DNA of 64,000 nt from Sphingobacteriales bacterium (GTDB lineage Bacteria > Bacteroidota > Bacteroidia > Chitinophagales > Chitinophagaceae), in contig REAR01000059.1 in assembly GCA_004295245.1 (NCBI GenBank), forward strand, positions 1 through 64,000, read 5' to 3'. Position 1 is the stretch's first letter. Every line of letters begins with the position of its first letter. Made by a program: the position numbers and the translations under genes. The notes below the pieces were generated by a model. That model saw only the letters and a list, made by a program, of their open reading frames with translations, did not search any database and was not told the DNA's origin. Shown piece by piece: positions 20,664-31,073 of this stretch.

Positions 20664-21875
20664 ATGAAAAAGAAAAAAATTGCCATTATTGGTACCGTGG
20701 GTATACCTGCCAAATACGGTGGGTTTGAAACCCTGGCTGAACACCTGGTAAGGCATATGGGTGAGGAGTTTGATATGTATGTGTATTGCACCAAAAAAAA
20801 GTACCGAAAGGAAGAACGGGTTAAAGAATACCTGGGTGCCAAATTAATTTACCTGCCTTTTGATGCCAATGGTATTTGGAGTATTGTGTATGATTGTTTC
20901 TCAATATTGCATGCCATGCTATTTGCAGATGTGCTAATGGTGCTGGGCGTTAGTGGTGGCTTTATGTTGCCATTTGTAAAACGCTTTACCAATAAAAAAA
21001 TAATTGTATCTATTGACGGTATTGAGTGGAAGCGGGATAAATGGAGCCGACCCGCTAAATGGTATTTGTGGTGGGCAGAAAAAACAGCCGTTAAATATTC
21101 TCATGCAGATATTGCAGATAATGAATCGATACAGGATTACACGGCCTTTAGATATAAAACGCTGAGCAATATTATTGAGTATGGCGCCGACCATACCATG
21201 AAAATAAAACCTACCGAAGAACATATTAAAACTTACCCGTTTTTATCCGCACCCTATGCTTTTAAAGTTTGCCGCATTGAGCCAGAAAATAATATTCATG
21301 TGGTATTAAAGGCGTTTACGCAAATTGAAAAAATGCCATTGGTGCTAATTGGTAATTGGAACAACAGTGAGTATGGCAGGCGTATGAAACAAGAGTTTGG
21401 CGGCCACCGCAATATTATTTTATTAGATCCTATTTACGATCAGGGTAAACTGGATATAATACGTGGTAATTGCAAAGTATATGTGCACGGGCACAGTGCA
21501 GGTGGCACCAACCCTTCTTTGGTGGAAGCTATGTATTTACAATTACCTGTAGTGGCGTTTAAGGTGGCGTATAACAAAACCACTACAGAAAAGAAAGCTT
21601 GGTATTTTACCAATGCAGAAGATATCATATCTATTATTAATACTGCCAGCGAAGAAGATTTTGCTGCTAAAGCAACAGCCATGAAAGAAATTGCCAACCG
21701 GCGGTATACCTGGAAAGTGATTGCTGATAAATATGCTTATCTGGTAAGAACCGTATTGGTATCAAAAGATAAAATTAATGTATCATCAAATATTACAGAC
21801 CTGCACGTAAACGATCTTATAGATATGGAAGCCGGCCACCTTGCGTATCCTGCATACTTTTATGAAAAACGATAA
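20664..21875 (+). CDS. DUF1972-type glycosyltransferase (rhamnosyltransferase-like)
   Basis: IAIIGTVGIPAKYGGFETLAEHLV N-terminal signature; start at 20664 preferred because the ORF-track start at 20601 lies in a repeat arm. Confidence 0.9.
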   Translation: MKKKKIAIIGTVGIPAKYGGFETLAEHLVRHMGEEFDMYVYCTKKKYRKEERVKEYLGAKLIYLPFDANGIWSIVYDCFSILHAMLFADVLMVLGVSGGFMLPFVKRFTNKKIIVSIDGIEWKRDKWSRPAKWYLWWAEKTAVKYSHADIADNESIQDYTAFRYKTLSNIIEYGADHTMKIKPTEEHIKTYPFLSAPYAFKVCRIEPENNIHVVLKAFTQIEKMPLVLIGNWNNSEYGRRMKQEFGGHRNIILLDPIYDQGKLDIIRGNCKVYVHGHSAGGTNPSLVEAMYLQLPVVAFKVAYNKTTTEKKAWYFTNAEDIISIINTASEEDFAAKATAMKEIANRRYTWKVIADKYAYLVRTVLVSKDKINVSSNITDLHVNDLIDMEAGHLAYPAYFYEKR

Positions 21876-21878
21876 ACT

Positions 21879-22973
21879 ATGACAAACATTCTTGTACAAA
21901 TACTACTAACTTTTGTTGCTGCTTTAACTTGCAGCCTCATTCTTATACCCATTATTATTAAGCTAAGTATAAAACTAAATCTGGTAGATAAACCCAATGA
22001 ACGAAAAGTACACAAAACACCCATACCCCGGCTGGGTGGGGTAGCCATTTTTTTAAGTGCAGTACTGGCCATTATTTTAAGTAATAGTGGTCTTAAGGCC
22101 ATCAGTAATTGGCCGGTGATGTTTACCAGTGTGGGGGTTTTGTTTATGGTGGGCATTTGGGATGATTTAAAAGATATTAGTGCCAAGCTTAGATTTGCCT
22201 TGCAAATTTGTTGCGCTATTGCTGTAGCATCTACGGGTATCAGGCTAACTTCTTTACATGGTATTTTGGGCATTAATGAATTGAATGTGGTTTGGCAATA
22301 CATTATTACCGTTTTAATAATTGTTGGCGTTACCAACTCTTTTAATCTTATAGATGGAGTGGATGGGCTTGCAGGTGGCCTTGCTTTTATTGGAATTTGT
22401 GTGTTGACAGGCTTATCATACCAATTAAAAGTTTACCCGTTAATGATTGTATTGCTGGCTTTTGCCGGTGCACTTATTGGGTTTTTAAAAAATAATCTCA
22501 ATCCGGCTAAAATTTTTATGGGCGATGGTGGCTCATTGGTTTTAGGTTACCTGTTGAGTACTACAGGTATTTTATTAATAGAGCGTTCAGCTGCTAACCC
22601 TGCATTAATGCATCCTTCAAGAGTAGCCGTTTTAATAACTGCCATTTTAATAATTCCCGTTTTTGATACGGTACGTGTTTTTACATCAAGAATGAAAAGA
22701 GGTATCTCTCCTTTTCAGGCAGATAAAACGCATATTCACCATTTGTTTTTAGTGGCTGGTTTAGACCATCGCAAAACCAGTAGCATGATTCATTTATTTG
22801 AATTGGTTTTGGTGGCTATTGCGTTGTTTATACCGGGCACTACCAGCATATCTATAGCAATTGTTACCATGGTAATGTTATTTCATATTATAACAGTAAT
22901 ACTAAACATAAACCAGCAAATGGAACACTGGCTGGCCTTTGTTAAAAAAATGGAGAAGGAGGGGATTGCATAA
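21879..22973 (+). CDS. undecaprenyl-phosphate GlcNAc-1-phosphate transferase (WecA/MraY family)
   Basis: DKPNERKVHKTPIPRLGGVAIF, NSFNLIDGVDGLAGG, FMGDGGSLVLGYLL, DKTHIHHLF. Confidence 0.94.
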   Translation: MTNILVQILLTFVAALTCSLILIPIIIKLSIKLNLVDKPNERKVHKTPIPRLGGVAIFLSAVLAIILSNSGLKAISNWPVMFTSVGVLFMVGIWDDLKDISAKLRFALQICCAIAVASTGIRLTSLHGILGINELNVVWQYIITVLIIVGVTNSFNLIDGVDGLAGGLAFIGICVLTGLSYQLKVYPLMIVLLAFAGALIGFLKNNLNPAKIFMGDGGSLVLGYLLSTTGILLIERSAANPALMHPSRVAVLITAILIIPVFDTVRVFTSRMKRGISPFQADKTHIHHLFLVAGLDHRKTSSMIHLFELVLVAIALFIPGTTSISIAIVTMVMLFHIITVILNINQQMEHWLAFVKKMEKEGIA

Positions 22974-23050
22974 CAAGGCATTCTCAAAAGAGTTTTTACA
23001 ACCAATACACTAGGTAAAGAAAAGTGGGTTTGCAATAATTTGTGACAGCT

Positions 23051-23509
23051 TTATAATTCTTTTTTCATTACTGCAGCGCTGGATGGACATAAGCCACTAA
23101 ACTCTTTTGTTTGTTGAATGCTTTGCGGCACACTAAATCTATCTGTTAAAATATATCCCTTCTTTTTAAAATATTCGCTGGCTGTGGTTGTAAGCAGGTA
23201 TATGGTTGTAATTTTTTTTGATGCAGCATAACTTTCTAATGCAGTTATCAAATTGCCGGCAATGCCTTTACTACGGTGGTTGTCAGCAGTGGCCATACTG
23301 CGTAACAAACCCACATCATTAAAGCATTCTAAACCTATAACAGCAATGATTGTTGCTGCTTGTTTAACAACAAAAAAGTGAGGCAGGGTTTTTTCTATAT
23401 CTGCCGTTGGCAATTGGTTACTTTGCAGTAAAGCCACCACTGCATTATAATCTGCAGGGGTGGCGGGTATTACAGTTGTTGTCATATCTCGTTTTTCTTT
23501 TAGCAGCAT
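23051..23509 (-). CDS. arsN2: GNAT acetyltransferase, ArsN2-like
   Basis: GLLRSMATADNHRSKGIAGNLI, LTTTASEYFKKKGY, FSGLCPSSAAVM; adjacent to arsM and arsR. Confidence 0.8.
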   Translation of the reverse strand: MLLKEKRDMTTTVIPATPADYNAVVALLQSNQLPTADIEKTLPHFFVVKQAATIIAVIGLECFNDVGLLRSMATADNHRSKGIAGNLITALESYAASKKITTIYLLTTTASEYFKKKGYILTDRFSVPQSIQQTKEFSGLCPSSAAVMKKEL

Positions 23510-24351
23510 CCGCTACCAGGTTCACAACAATTGCGGCTGTCTTTTGCCGGCTTTTGTGCAAACACTGTAATGCTGGTTATTTTTGTTTTAGAGGCTTTGT
23601 AAGCGGCAATCTCTTCAGCAGCTAAATATTCAGCCAGTATAGCATCAGGTAGCATTATAGCCTTTTCTTTTTGCAGTGTAATATTGTTAAAGCCAGCTTC
23701 TTCAATAATAGCAAGGTAATCTGTTTTTTGAATGGCACCTGCCACACAGCCTGCATACAATTCAGCTATTTGTTTCCAACGCTCTGGCAACTCGCCTTCT
23801 AATACAATATCAGAAATTGAAAAATGCGCACCTGGTTTTAACACCCTAAAAATTTCACTAAAAACTTTATGCTTGTTTGGCACCAGGTTTAATACACAAT
23901 TGCTTACTACTACATCTGCTACATTAGCAGTTACCGGCATGCTTTCAATATCGCCCTGCCTGAAGAATACATTGTCAAACCCCAGCTTCGCTGCATTTTG
24001 TTTGGCACGTTCAATCATTGCCTCTGTAAAATCAATACCAATTACTTTGCCGGTGGCACCAACAATACTACGTGCAATAAATGCATCGTTACCGGCACCA
24101 CTGCCTAAGTCTATTACCACATTGCCTTCTTTAATTTGGGCAAAGGCAGTAGGCAATCCACAGCCAAGCCCTAAATCGGCATCAGCTATATAGCCTTCCA
24201 GTTGTGTGTAATCATCGGCCATAATTGCATATACATCATTACCACAACCGGTAGCACCGCAGCAAGAGGCCGCATTTTGTTGTTTCGGCTGACTGGCAAT
24301 AGCGCTGTACTTTTCTTTTACCAGTTCTTTAATTTGTGTTTCGTTTTTCAT
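23500..24351 (-). CDS. arsM: arsenite S-adenosylmethyltransferase
   Basis: CCG...GLGCGLPTAFAQIKEGNVVIDLGSGAGNDAFIA; SNCVLNLVPNKHKVFSEIFRVLKPG; C-terminal CCEPGSGCC. Confidence 0.93.
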   Translation of the reverse strand: MKNETQIKELVKEKYSAIASQPKQQNAASCCGATGCGNDVYAIMADDYTQLEGYIADADLGLGCGLPTAFAQIKEGNVVIDLGSGAGNDAFIARSIVGATGKVIGIDFTEAMIERAKQNAAKLGFDNVFFRQGDIESMPVTANVADVVVSNCVLNLVPNKHKVFSEIFRVLKPGAHFSISDIVLEGELPERWKQIAELYAGCVAGAIQKTDYLAIIEEAGFNNITLQKEKAIMLPDAILAEYLAAEEIAAYKASKTKITSITVFAQKPAKDSRNCCEPGSGCC

Positions 24352-24384
24352 GACTATACTTTTAAATGAGAAAATAATTTTGTT

Positions 24385-24460
24385 TCCAGCTTTTCATTTT
24401 CAATGCAGCATCCTTGCGTCGCACACTTCAGCGGCAGTGCTTTATTGAACGGATGATTGT
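24385..24460 (-). repeat. dispersed palindromic repeat, left-type half
   Basis: CCAGC ... CTTGCGTCGCACACTTCAGC (24413-24432). Confidence 0.82.
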
Positions 24461-24470
24461 TTTGCTACAC

Positions 24471-24803
24471 TCAACAGCATTTGGCATTGGCTTCTTTTAG
24501 TTTTGTAAATAAAGAACTGAAATCGTTGTAAAATTTTTCAAAGGCCTTCCAGTTAATGCAATAACAACTGCGGGGCCCATCAATAGTACCATCTATTAAA
24601 CCGGCGGTTTTTAATTCTTTTAAATGCTGGCTTACGGTGCTTTGCGCCAGTGGTAATACGTCTACCAGCTCTCCGCAAATGCATTCGTTTCTTTTAGCCA
24701 GCTGGCTTAAAATGGCAATGCGGGCCGGATGGCTTATTGCTTTGGCAAAGGTGGCCAGGTTTTGTTCTTTAGGGCCAAATGCTTCTTTTTTATGTTGTGC
24801 CAT
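24471..24803 (-). CDS. arsR: ArsR-family metalloregulator
   Basis: [48 protein letters not shown]; likely start at 24803. Confidence 0.9.
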   Translation of the reverse strand: MAQHKKEAFGPKEQNLATFAKAISHPARIAILSQLAKRNECICGELVDVLPLAQSTVSQHLKELKTAGLIDGTIDGPRSCYCINWKAFEKFYNDFSSLFTKLKEANAKCC

Positions 24804-25029
24804 TTGCTTAATCGTTTTTATACGATGAATATAAGTAAAATAAAAGACGATTTTAGTGTCGCCTGTAATCTTATATCGCAAATATACGATTTAGTAAAAC
24901 AAATAACCAAATCTTTTTTTTACTGTAATAAGCTACCTGCAAGTAGCTTAAGTAAGTGTAAAACTTGGTGGCCATTGTTTATTGCGGCCCCTGACGGGGT
25001 GGAGCGCTACTATTACACGTTTCTTGCAG

Positions 25030-25086
25030 CGTTGCAGTTGAAGTGTGCGACGCAACGATGTTGACCTATGTACAAAGGCTGGTAAC
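25030..25086 (+). repeat. dispersed palindromic repeat, right-type half
   Basis: GAAGTGTGCGACGCAAC (25040-25056) ... GCTGGTAAC (25078-25086). Confidence 0.88.
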
Positions 25087-25088
25087 AA

Positions 25089-25121
25089 AAAAACAGCCCG
25101 TTGTTATTAACGGGCTGTTTC
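25089..25121 (-). terminator. terminator of msrB
   Basis: AAACAGCCCGTT/AACGGGCTGTTT hairpin with T run on minus strand. Confidence 0.8.
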
Positions 25122-25152
25122 TTCCTCATAAATCTCAATCCTAACGGCTCCT

Positions 25153-25722
25153 CTAATTATTTTTTTTCTCGTTATATTTTTTTTCGGCTTCGGCGGCTTT
25201 TTCAAAATCTAATACTACGCCATTAATACAATAACGTAAGCCGGTTGGGGGCGGCCCATCTTCAAAAACATGCCCTAAATGACCCTTGCAACGACCGCAT
25301 TGTACTTCGGTACGTTCCATACCATGTGTATTATCCGGGGTATAAATAATAGAAGTTTTGCTGATGGGCTGGTAAAAGCTGGGCCAACCGCAACCGCTTT
25401 CAAACTTGGTATCGCTTTTAAAAAGAGCATTGCCACAAGCGGCACAATAGTAGGTTCCTTTTTCTTTAAAGTCTTCAAACTTGCTGGTGCCCGGTCTTTC
25501 AGTACCTTTTTGGCGGGCAATATAATATACTTCAGCTGGCAGTATTTTTTTCCATTCGTCTTCTGTAAGGTTTACGGTATCGGCAGTGTTGCGGTTGTAA
25601 ACCGGGTTTTTATCCATGGTTTTTTCTTTTTTTGCAATGGTTGTTTGAGAGTAACTGCAGTGGCTAAATGCCACAGGCAACAAAAATAAAACAACCAGCT
25701 TAGTAATACTTTTCATGATCAA
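25153..25722 (-). CDS. msrB: peptide-methionine (R)-S-oxide reductase, exported
   Basis: Signal/lipobox-like N-terminus; [58 protein letters not shown]. Confidence 0.95.
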   Translation of the reverse strand: MIMKSITKLVVLFLLPVAFSHCSYSQTTIAKKEKTMDKNPVYNRNTADTVNLTEDEWKKILPAEVYYIARQKGTERPGTSKFEDFKEKGTYYCAACGNALFKSDTKFESGCGWPSFYQPISKTSIIYTPDNTHGMERTEVQCGRCKGHLGHVFEDGPPPTGLRYCINGVVLDFEKAAEAEKKYNEKKNN

Positions 25723-25905
25723 TATATAATTGTTATAACAAATTTACGGTGTAAAGGTTGTTGCAGATTGTCTGCTCTTTGACAATAAACACCCTTTAAC
25801 AAAGCTAAAACATTGAAAATTATTTAATAAAGAGGGCAAAAATGTTAAAGGTATTTTAATTGGCATCCTTTATATTTGTCTTTCTTCAAAAGGGTAGCAA
25901 GCAAC

Positions 25906-26487
25906 ATGTTTAATTTAATACTTTTTGGCCCTCCCGGAAGTGGTAAGGGCACACAATCAGAAAAGCTGATTAACAAATTTGGCCTAAAGCATTTAAGCAC
26001 CGGCGATTTGTTGCGCAGCGAAATTGCCAACCAAACCAAGTTAGGGCTGGAAGCAAAAAGTTTAATGGATAAGGGCCAGTTGGTACCAGATGCTGTTGTA
26101 GTGGGTATGATCAGCTCTGCCTTAGACAATAACCCCTATGCAAAAGGTTTTTTGTTTGATGGTTTTCCGCGAACCACGGCACAGGCTGAGGCGTTGGATA
26201 ATCTGTTATCTCAGCGGGGTGCTGCCATTAATATTCTTTTGGCTTTAAATGTAACAGAAGAAGAATTGGTAAAACGCCTTTTAAACCGTGGTCTTACCAG
26301 TGGCCGCAGCGATGATACTAATGAGGAAGTGGTAAGAGCCCGGATTGTTGAGTACAACAAAAAAACATCGGCTGTGGCAGATTATTACCGCCAGTTTGAT
26401 AAAGTGGTTATGATTAAAGGAGAAGGAACAGTAGATGAAATTTTTGATGCGCTTTGCCAAGCCATTATGGCCAAACAAACCGCTTAG
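25906..26487 (+). CDS. adk: adenylate kinase
   Basis: MFNLILFGPPGSGKGTQSEKL...LSTGDLLRSEIA...FDGFPRTTAQAEAL; start 25906. Confidence 0.95.
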   Translation: MFNLILFGPPGSGKGTQSEKLINKFGLKHLSTGDLLRSEIANQTKLGLEAKSLMDKGQLVPDAVVVGMISSALDNNPYAKGFLFDGFPRTTAQAEALDNLLSQRGAAINILLALNVTEEELVKRLLNRGLTSGRSDDTNEEVVRARIVEYNKKTSAVADYYRQFDKVVMIKGEGTVDEIFDALCQAIMAKQTA

Positions 26488-26509
26488 TATTTGTTAAAAT
26501 AATAGGTAA

Positions 26510-26534
26510 GCAGGGGTTATCCCCTGCTTTTTTT
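26510..26534 (+). terminator. terminator of adk
   Basis: GCAGGGG-TTAT-CCCCTGC followed by TTTTTTT. Confidence 0.9.
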
Positions 26535-26634
26535 ATGGCTTTACATTAAGTGGTCAATTTGCGGCATTAAAATAGCCTTTAGGATAGCACCATTTTTAAT
26601 TAAATTAGCAGATCAATTATAACCCCATATCTAT

Positions 26635-28077
26635 ATGAAGAAAGTGGTATGTTTTCTTTTTTTCTTTATTAGTTTTTTTGCCCAGGCACAAACTACAGGA
26701 TACAATATCAGCGTAACCATCAAGCCGTATAAAAACCAGTATCTGTACCTTGGTTATTATTATGGCAAAGTAAAGGCGCTGGCAGATTCTGCATTGTCTA
26801 ATAGCCAGGGTGTGGCTGTTTTTAAAGGGGCTAAAAAATTAAGCGGGGGCATTTATTTTGTAGTGTCGCCGGGCAAAGAAAGAATTTTGTTTGAGCTGTT
26901 GCTGGATAAACAACAACAGTTTGCTATTGTAGCAGATACCACTAATCTGCCAGCTAGCGTAAATTATATAAACTCGCCAGAAAATAAATTGTTTCAGAAC
27001 TATTCAAAGTTTGCTACAGAAAACGGACAGCAAGTAGCAAGGCTGGCAAGTATGCTGTCAACTGCCAACGCCACTGATACGGCTATTATTAACGGCGAAA
27101 TTCGCAGCCTTACTAAAAAAATGCAGCTATACCGGGATAGTGTTACTACCAGCAACGCCAACAGTATGCTGGCTGCATTATTACAGTCGTTAAAAGAGCC
27201 AATTATTCCTGCAACAGATAAGCACCCCGGCGGAAAATACGATTCAAGTTTTGCTTATAACTATTTTAAAAGCCATTATTGGGATGGTGTAAAATTTACC
27301 GATGAGCGACTCATACGCACTCCTATTTTTGAGCAAAAGCTGGATAAGTATTATAAAGACCTGGTAGTACCAGACCCGGATAGTCTACAAAAGGAAGCAG
27401 ATGCCATGCTTGCTAAAGCAAAGCCCAACAAAGAAATGTTTAAATACCTGCTCACCTATTTTGTGCAGAAGTATATTAACCCGGAGTATATGGGGCAGGA
27501 TGCGGTATTTGTGCACCTCTTTGAAAAATACATTAACAATAATGCACAGGTAGATTGGTTTACGGAGAAGTATAAAAAATACATGAGTGATCGTGCCTAC
27601 AGTATTATGGGCAACCTCATTGGCTACACCGCACAAAACCTTAACCTGGTAGATACCGCCGGCACCCCCACACCCCTTTATAAAGTAAACGCTGCCTACA
27701 CCGTTATAATTTTTTGGGATGCTACCTGCGGCCATTGTAAAGAAGTAGTGCCAAAAATAGATTCACTGTTTCAAACTAAATGGAAGCAACAGGGCGTGGC
27801 CATTTATGGGGTAATGACGGATGGCGGTAAAGCGGCATGGTTGCAATACATACAGCAAAACAATTTAAAAGATTGGATACACGTTTACCAAACTGAAGCG
27901 CAGCGAGATACAGAAACCAATGCAGGCAAACCCAATTACAGACAGTTGTTTGATGTATACCAAACCCCCGTACTTTATTTATTAGATGCTAATAAAAAAA
28001 TATTGGCAAAAAAATTAACGTGGGAGCAAATTAATGAGCTGCTGGCCGCAAAGGTAAAAGCCGCTACGGGTAAGTAA
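26635..28077 (+). CDS. TlpA-like thioredoxin-fold protein with N-terminal DUF4369-like domain
   Basis: Signal peptide; VIIFWDATCGHCKEVVPKIDSLF thioredoxin CxxC. Confidence 0.88.
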   Translation: MKKVVCFLFFFISFFAQAQTTGYNISVTIKPYKNQYLYLGYYYGKVKALADSALSNSQGVAVFKGAKKLSGGIYFVVSPGKERILFELLLDKQQQFAIVADTTNLPASVNYINSPENKLFQNYSKFATENGQQVARLASMLSTANATDTAIINGEIRSLTKKMQLYRDSVTTSNANSMLAALLQSLKEPIIPATDKHPGGKYDSSFAYNYFKSHYWDGVKFTDERLIRTPIFEQKLDKYYKDLVVPDPDSLQKEADAMLAKAKPNKEMFKYLLTYFVQKYINPEYMGQDAVFVHLFEKYINNNAQVDWFTEKYKKYMSDRAYSIMGNLIGYTAQNLNLVDTAGTPTPLYKVNAAYTVIIFWDATCGHCKEVVPKIDSLFQTKWKQQGVAIYGVMTDGGKAAWLQYIQQNNLKDWIHVYQTEAQRDTETNAGKPNYRQLFDVYQTPVLYLLDANKKILAKKLTWEQINELLAAKVKAATGK

Positions 28078-28086
28078 TTTTTTTTG

Positions 28087-28155
28087 AAACCAGCATCAAC
28101 ACAATAACCAGCAGTCGTTGCGTCGCACACTTCAGCTGTAGCAAATACTGCAGCA
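28087..28155 (-). repeat. dispersed palindromic repeat, left-type half
   Basis: AACCAGC ... GTTGCGTCGCACACTTCAGC (28117-28136). Confidence 0.88.
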
Positions 28156-28186
28156 ATAAAAAATACAAACCAATACAACACACTCC

Positions 28187-30109
28187 ATGAAAAAAATATT
28201 GTTACTAATTTTTTGCGTTCAAAGTATGTGGGTACAAGCACAAACTTTGTTTACCTATGGTAAAACAGCAGTAACCAAAGAAGAATTTTTAAGAGCTTAT
28301 AATAAGAACAATACCACACAAACTAATACAGCAACTGCCTATAAAGATTATCTTGAATTGTACATTCGTTTTAAACTTAAAGTACAGGCTGCACTAGAAG
28401 CAAAATTAGACACTTTACCCAATCAGCAGTTAGAGTTGTATAATTTTCGTAGTCAGGTAATAGATAATTATATGAACGACGAGACTGCTTTAAACGCTTT
28501 AGTAAACGAAGCGTTTGAACGCAGCCAGAAAGACCTGCATATTGCATATATCAATGTACCCTTTACAGGTACAGATACTATTACTGCGTTTAAAAAAGTA
28601 ACAGAAGCTCAAACTAAATTAAAGCAAGGCGCACCCTTTGCAACTATTGCAGGGCAGTATTCAGCAGATCCGGATGCAAAAGAAAATGGTGGCGATATTG
28701 GTTTTATAACAGTATTCAGTTTACCCTATGTACTTGAAACAGTTTGTTATCAAACAAAGGCAGGTGCAATTTCAGATCTTGTAAAAACAAAAACAGGGTA
28801 TTATATTTTTAAAAATATAGAACAGCGGCCAGCTGTTGGTAAATTAAAAGCAGCACAAATATTAGTAGCTTTTCCACCCGATATTACAGAAGCCGGTAAA
28901 CTAAAAAGAAAGCAACTGGCAGATTCATTATACACTGCGTTGCAGCAAGGGGCTTCTTTTAGTGAGTTGGCTGCCAAATATAGTAACGATAATATTGGCT
29001 ATTTATCTGGAGGCACCATGCCAGATTTTGGTGTAGGTAAATATGAAACCGCATTTGAGAGTGCGGCATTTTCATTAGAGAAAGATGGGGCTATCAGTAA
29101 ACCGGTGGCTACTTCGTTTGGGTATCACATCATTCAGCGACAGCAAAAAATTCCGGTTAATACAGATAGCAAAAATGAAACTGCTATGGCTTTATTAAAG
29201 CAGTTGGTGCAGTCAGACAAGCGCATAGAAATAGTAAAACAAGTTTTGGCTACCCGTATTTTAAAAGAAACTAATTTTAAAAAAGGAACTATCAATACAC
29301 ATACGTTGAGGGCTGTAACAGATAGCCTGCAACAAAATAAATTAATAAAAAATATTCCTGCAATAGCATCAAACGGAGTGTTATTTAGTTTTCCGGGCCA
29401 AAAAGTAACCACCACAGATTTTGCAAAATACCTGGAAAGTATTCAGCCAGCCCCCGATTTATGGCAAAACAAAACTGTTAACCAGTTAATAGAGCAATAC
29501 CAGCAAGCCGTGGCCATGGAGTATTACAGAAAAAATCTGGAACAATACAATAGCGAATTTGCTTACCAAATAAATGAGTTTAAAGAAGGCAACCTGCTTT
29601 TTGAGATAATGCAAAAAGAAGTTTGGGAAAAAGCAGCAGCCGATTCTAACGGACTTAAAAAATTCTTTACAGAAAATAAAAACAAATACTGGTGGGAAAA
29701 AAGTGCCGACGCTATTTTTTTTACGGCCACTGATTCTATTATGGCTACAGAAACAAGAAATGCTTTTATAAAAGAAAAAAAAGATTGGCGATTGTTAGCT
29801 CAAAATTCTGATGGCAGGGTACAAGCAGACTCTGGCCGGTTTGAATTAACACAAATACCTGTTACAGATATTAATGCAATAATAAATGGCTATTGCTCCA
29901 TGCCACAGGTTTCTGTAACAGATAATATTGCCACTTTTATATACATTATAAAAGTATACACACAAAAGGAGCCACGCAATTACGAAGATGCACGCGGTTT
30001 TGTAATTAACGATTATCAGGCTTATTTAGAAGAGCAATGGATCACTGCTTTAAAGAAAAAATTTCCTATAAAGGTTAATGAAGCTGTTTTAGCGTCCTGT
30101 TGGAAATAA
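28187..30109 (+). CDS. periplasmic peptidyl-prolyl cis-trans isomerase (parvulin/SurA-like)
   Basis: Two parvulin blocks: GAPFATIAGQYSADPDAKENGGDIGFI and GASFSELAAKYSNDNIGYLSGGTMPDFGVG; signal peptide. Confidence 0.88.
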   Translation: MKKILLLIFCVQSMWVQAQTLFTYGKTAVTKEEFLRAYNKNNTTQTNTATAYKDYLELYIRFKLKVQAALEAKLDTLPNQQLELYNFRSQVIDNYMNDETALNALVNEAFERSQKDLHIAYINVPFTGTDTITAFKKVTEAQTKLKQGAPFATIAGQYSADPDAKENGGDIGFITVFSLPYVLETVCYQTKAGAISDLVKTKTGYYIFKNIEQRPAVGKLKAAQILVAFPPDITEAGKLKRKQLADSLYTALQQGASFSELAAKYSNDNIGYLSGGTMPDFGVGKYETAFESAAFSLEKDGAISKPVATSFGYHIIQRQQKIPVNTDSKNETAMALLKQLVQSDKRIEIVKQVLATRILKETNFKKGTINTHTLRAVTDSLQQNKLIKNIPAIASNGVLFSFPGQKVTTTDFAKYLESIQPAPDLWQNKTVNQLIEQYQQAVAMEYYRKNLEQYNSEFAYQINEFKEGNLLFEIMQKEVWEKAAADSNGLKKFFTENKNKYWWEKSADAIFFTATDSIMATETRNAFIKEKKDWRLLAQNSDGRVQADSGRFELTQIPVTDINAIINGYCSMPQVSVTDNIATFIYIIKVYTQKEPRNYEDARGFVINDYQAYLEEQWITALKKKFPIKVNEAVLASCWK

Positions 30110-30139
30110 TGTAATAGCTTACAACTTTAAATTTCAGGC

Positions 30140-31006
30140 ATGAAGATTTGTGGATTTACCATTATTAAAAATGCTGTAATCAATCAATATCCGGTTATTG
30201 AAGCAATCAAATCGCTATTGCCGATTGTTGATGAAATGTTGGTATTGGCTGGAGACAGTGATGATGCAACTAACCAGTTGATAACAGAAATAGGGTCTGA
30301 TAAAATAAAACTCCATCATTCTGTTTGGGATAAATCAATTACTATCGGGGGCTCTGTATTAGCAGTAGAAACTAATAAGGCTTTTGATTTAATTAGTGAT
30401 TCTTATGATTGGGTGTTTTATATACAGGCAGATGAAGTTGTGCATCAGCAAGATTACACTGCAATACTTGCGGCTGCTGAAAAGTATAAGAACGATCATT
30501 CAATAGATGGGCTACTTTTTAAGTTTATGCAGTTTTATGCCACCTACGATTATATAGGAGATAGCCGAAGATGGTATCACCACGAAGTAAGGATACTAAA
30601 GAACAATAAGAAGATCCGTTCTTATCGCGATGCGCAGGGTTTCAGAAAAAACAATGGAGAGAAATTATTGGTAAAACCGGTAGATGCCTACATCTATCAT
30701 TATGGCTGGGTAAAAAGTCCCCAGCAAATTATTACCAAGCAAAGAAACATCAGCCAATACTGGGCAGATGCTACAGATAACCGCTCTTTTGATTCAGAAG
30801 AGTTTGACTTTAGTGAAATTGATTCGCTGGAATTGTTTAAAGGAACTCATCCAGAAGTAATGAAAGAACGTATTGCTGCAATGAATTGGAATATTAAACT
30901 GGATATCAGTAAAAAGAAGTTTACAATTAAAGACAAGCTACTTTACTGGGTAGAAAAAATTACCGGTAAACGACTGTTTTCTTTTAAGAACTATAAGCTG
31001 GTATAA
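30140..31006 (+). CDS. family 2-like glycosyltransferase
   Basis: MKICGFTIIKNAV...DEMLVLAGDSDDAT...WVFYIQADEVVH. Confidence 0.75.
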   Translation: MKICGFTIIKNAVINQYPVIEAIKSLLPIVDEMLVLAGDSDDATNQLITEIGSDKIKLHHSVWDKSITIGGSVLAVETNKAFDLISDSYDWVFYIQADEVVHQQDYTAILAAAEKYKNDHSIDGLLFKFMQFYATYDYIGDSRRWYHHEVRILKNNKKIRSYRDAQGFRKNNGEKLLVKPVDAYIYHYGWVKSPQQIITKQRNISQYWADATDNRSFDSEEFDFSEIDSLELFKGTHPEVMKERIAAMNWNIKLDISKKKFTIKDKLLYWVEKITGKRLFSFKNYKLV

Positions 31007-31073
31007 AAGAAAAACACAAACCGGGCAGTTACTCACCACCCGGTCGTACAGAACCTGTAACAGTATTTTTAAC

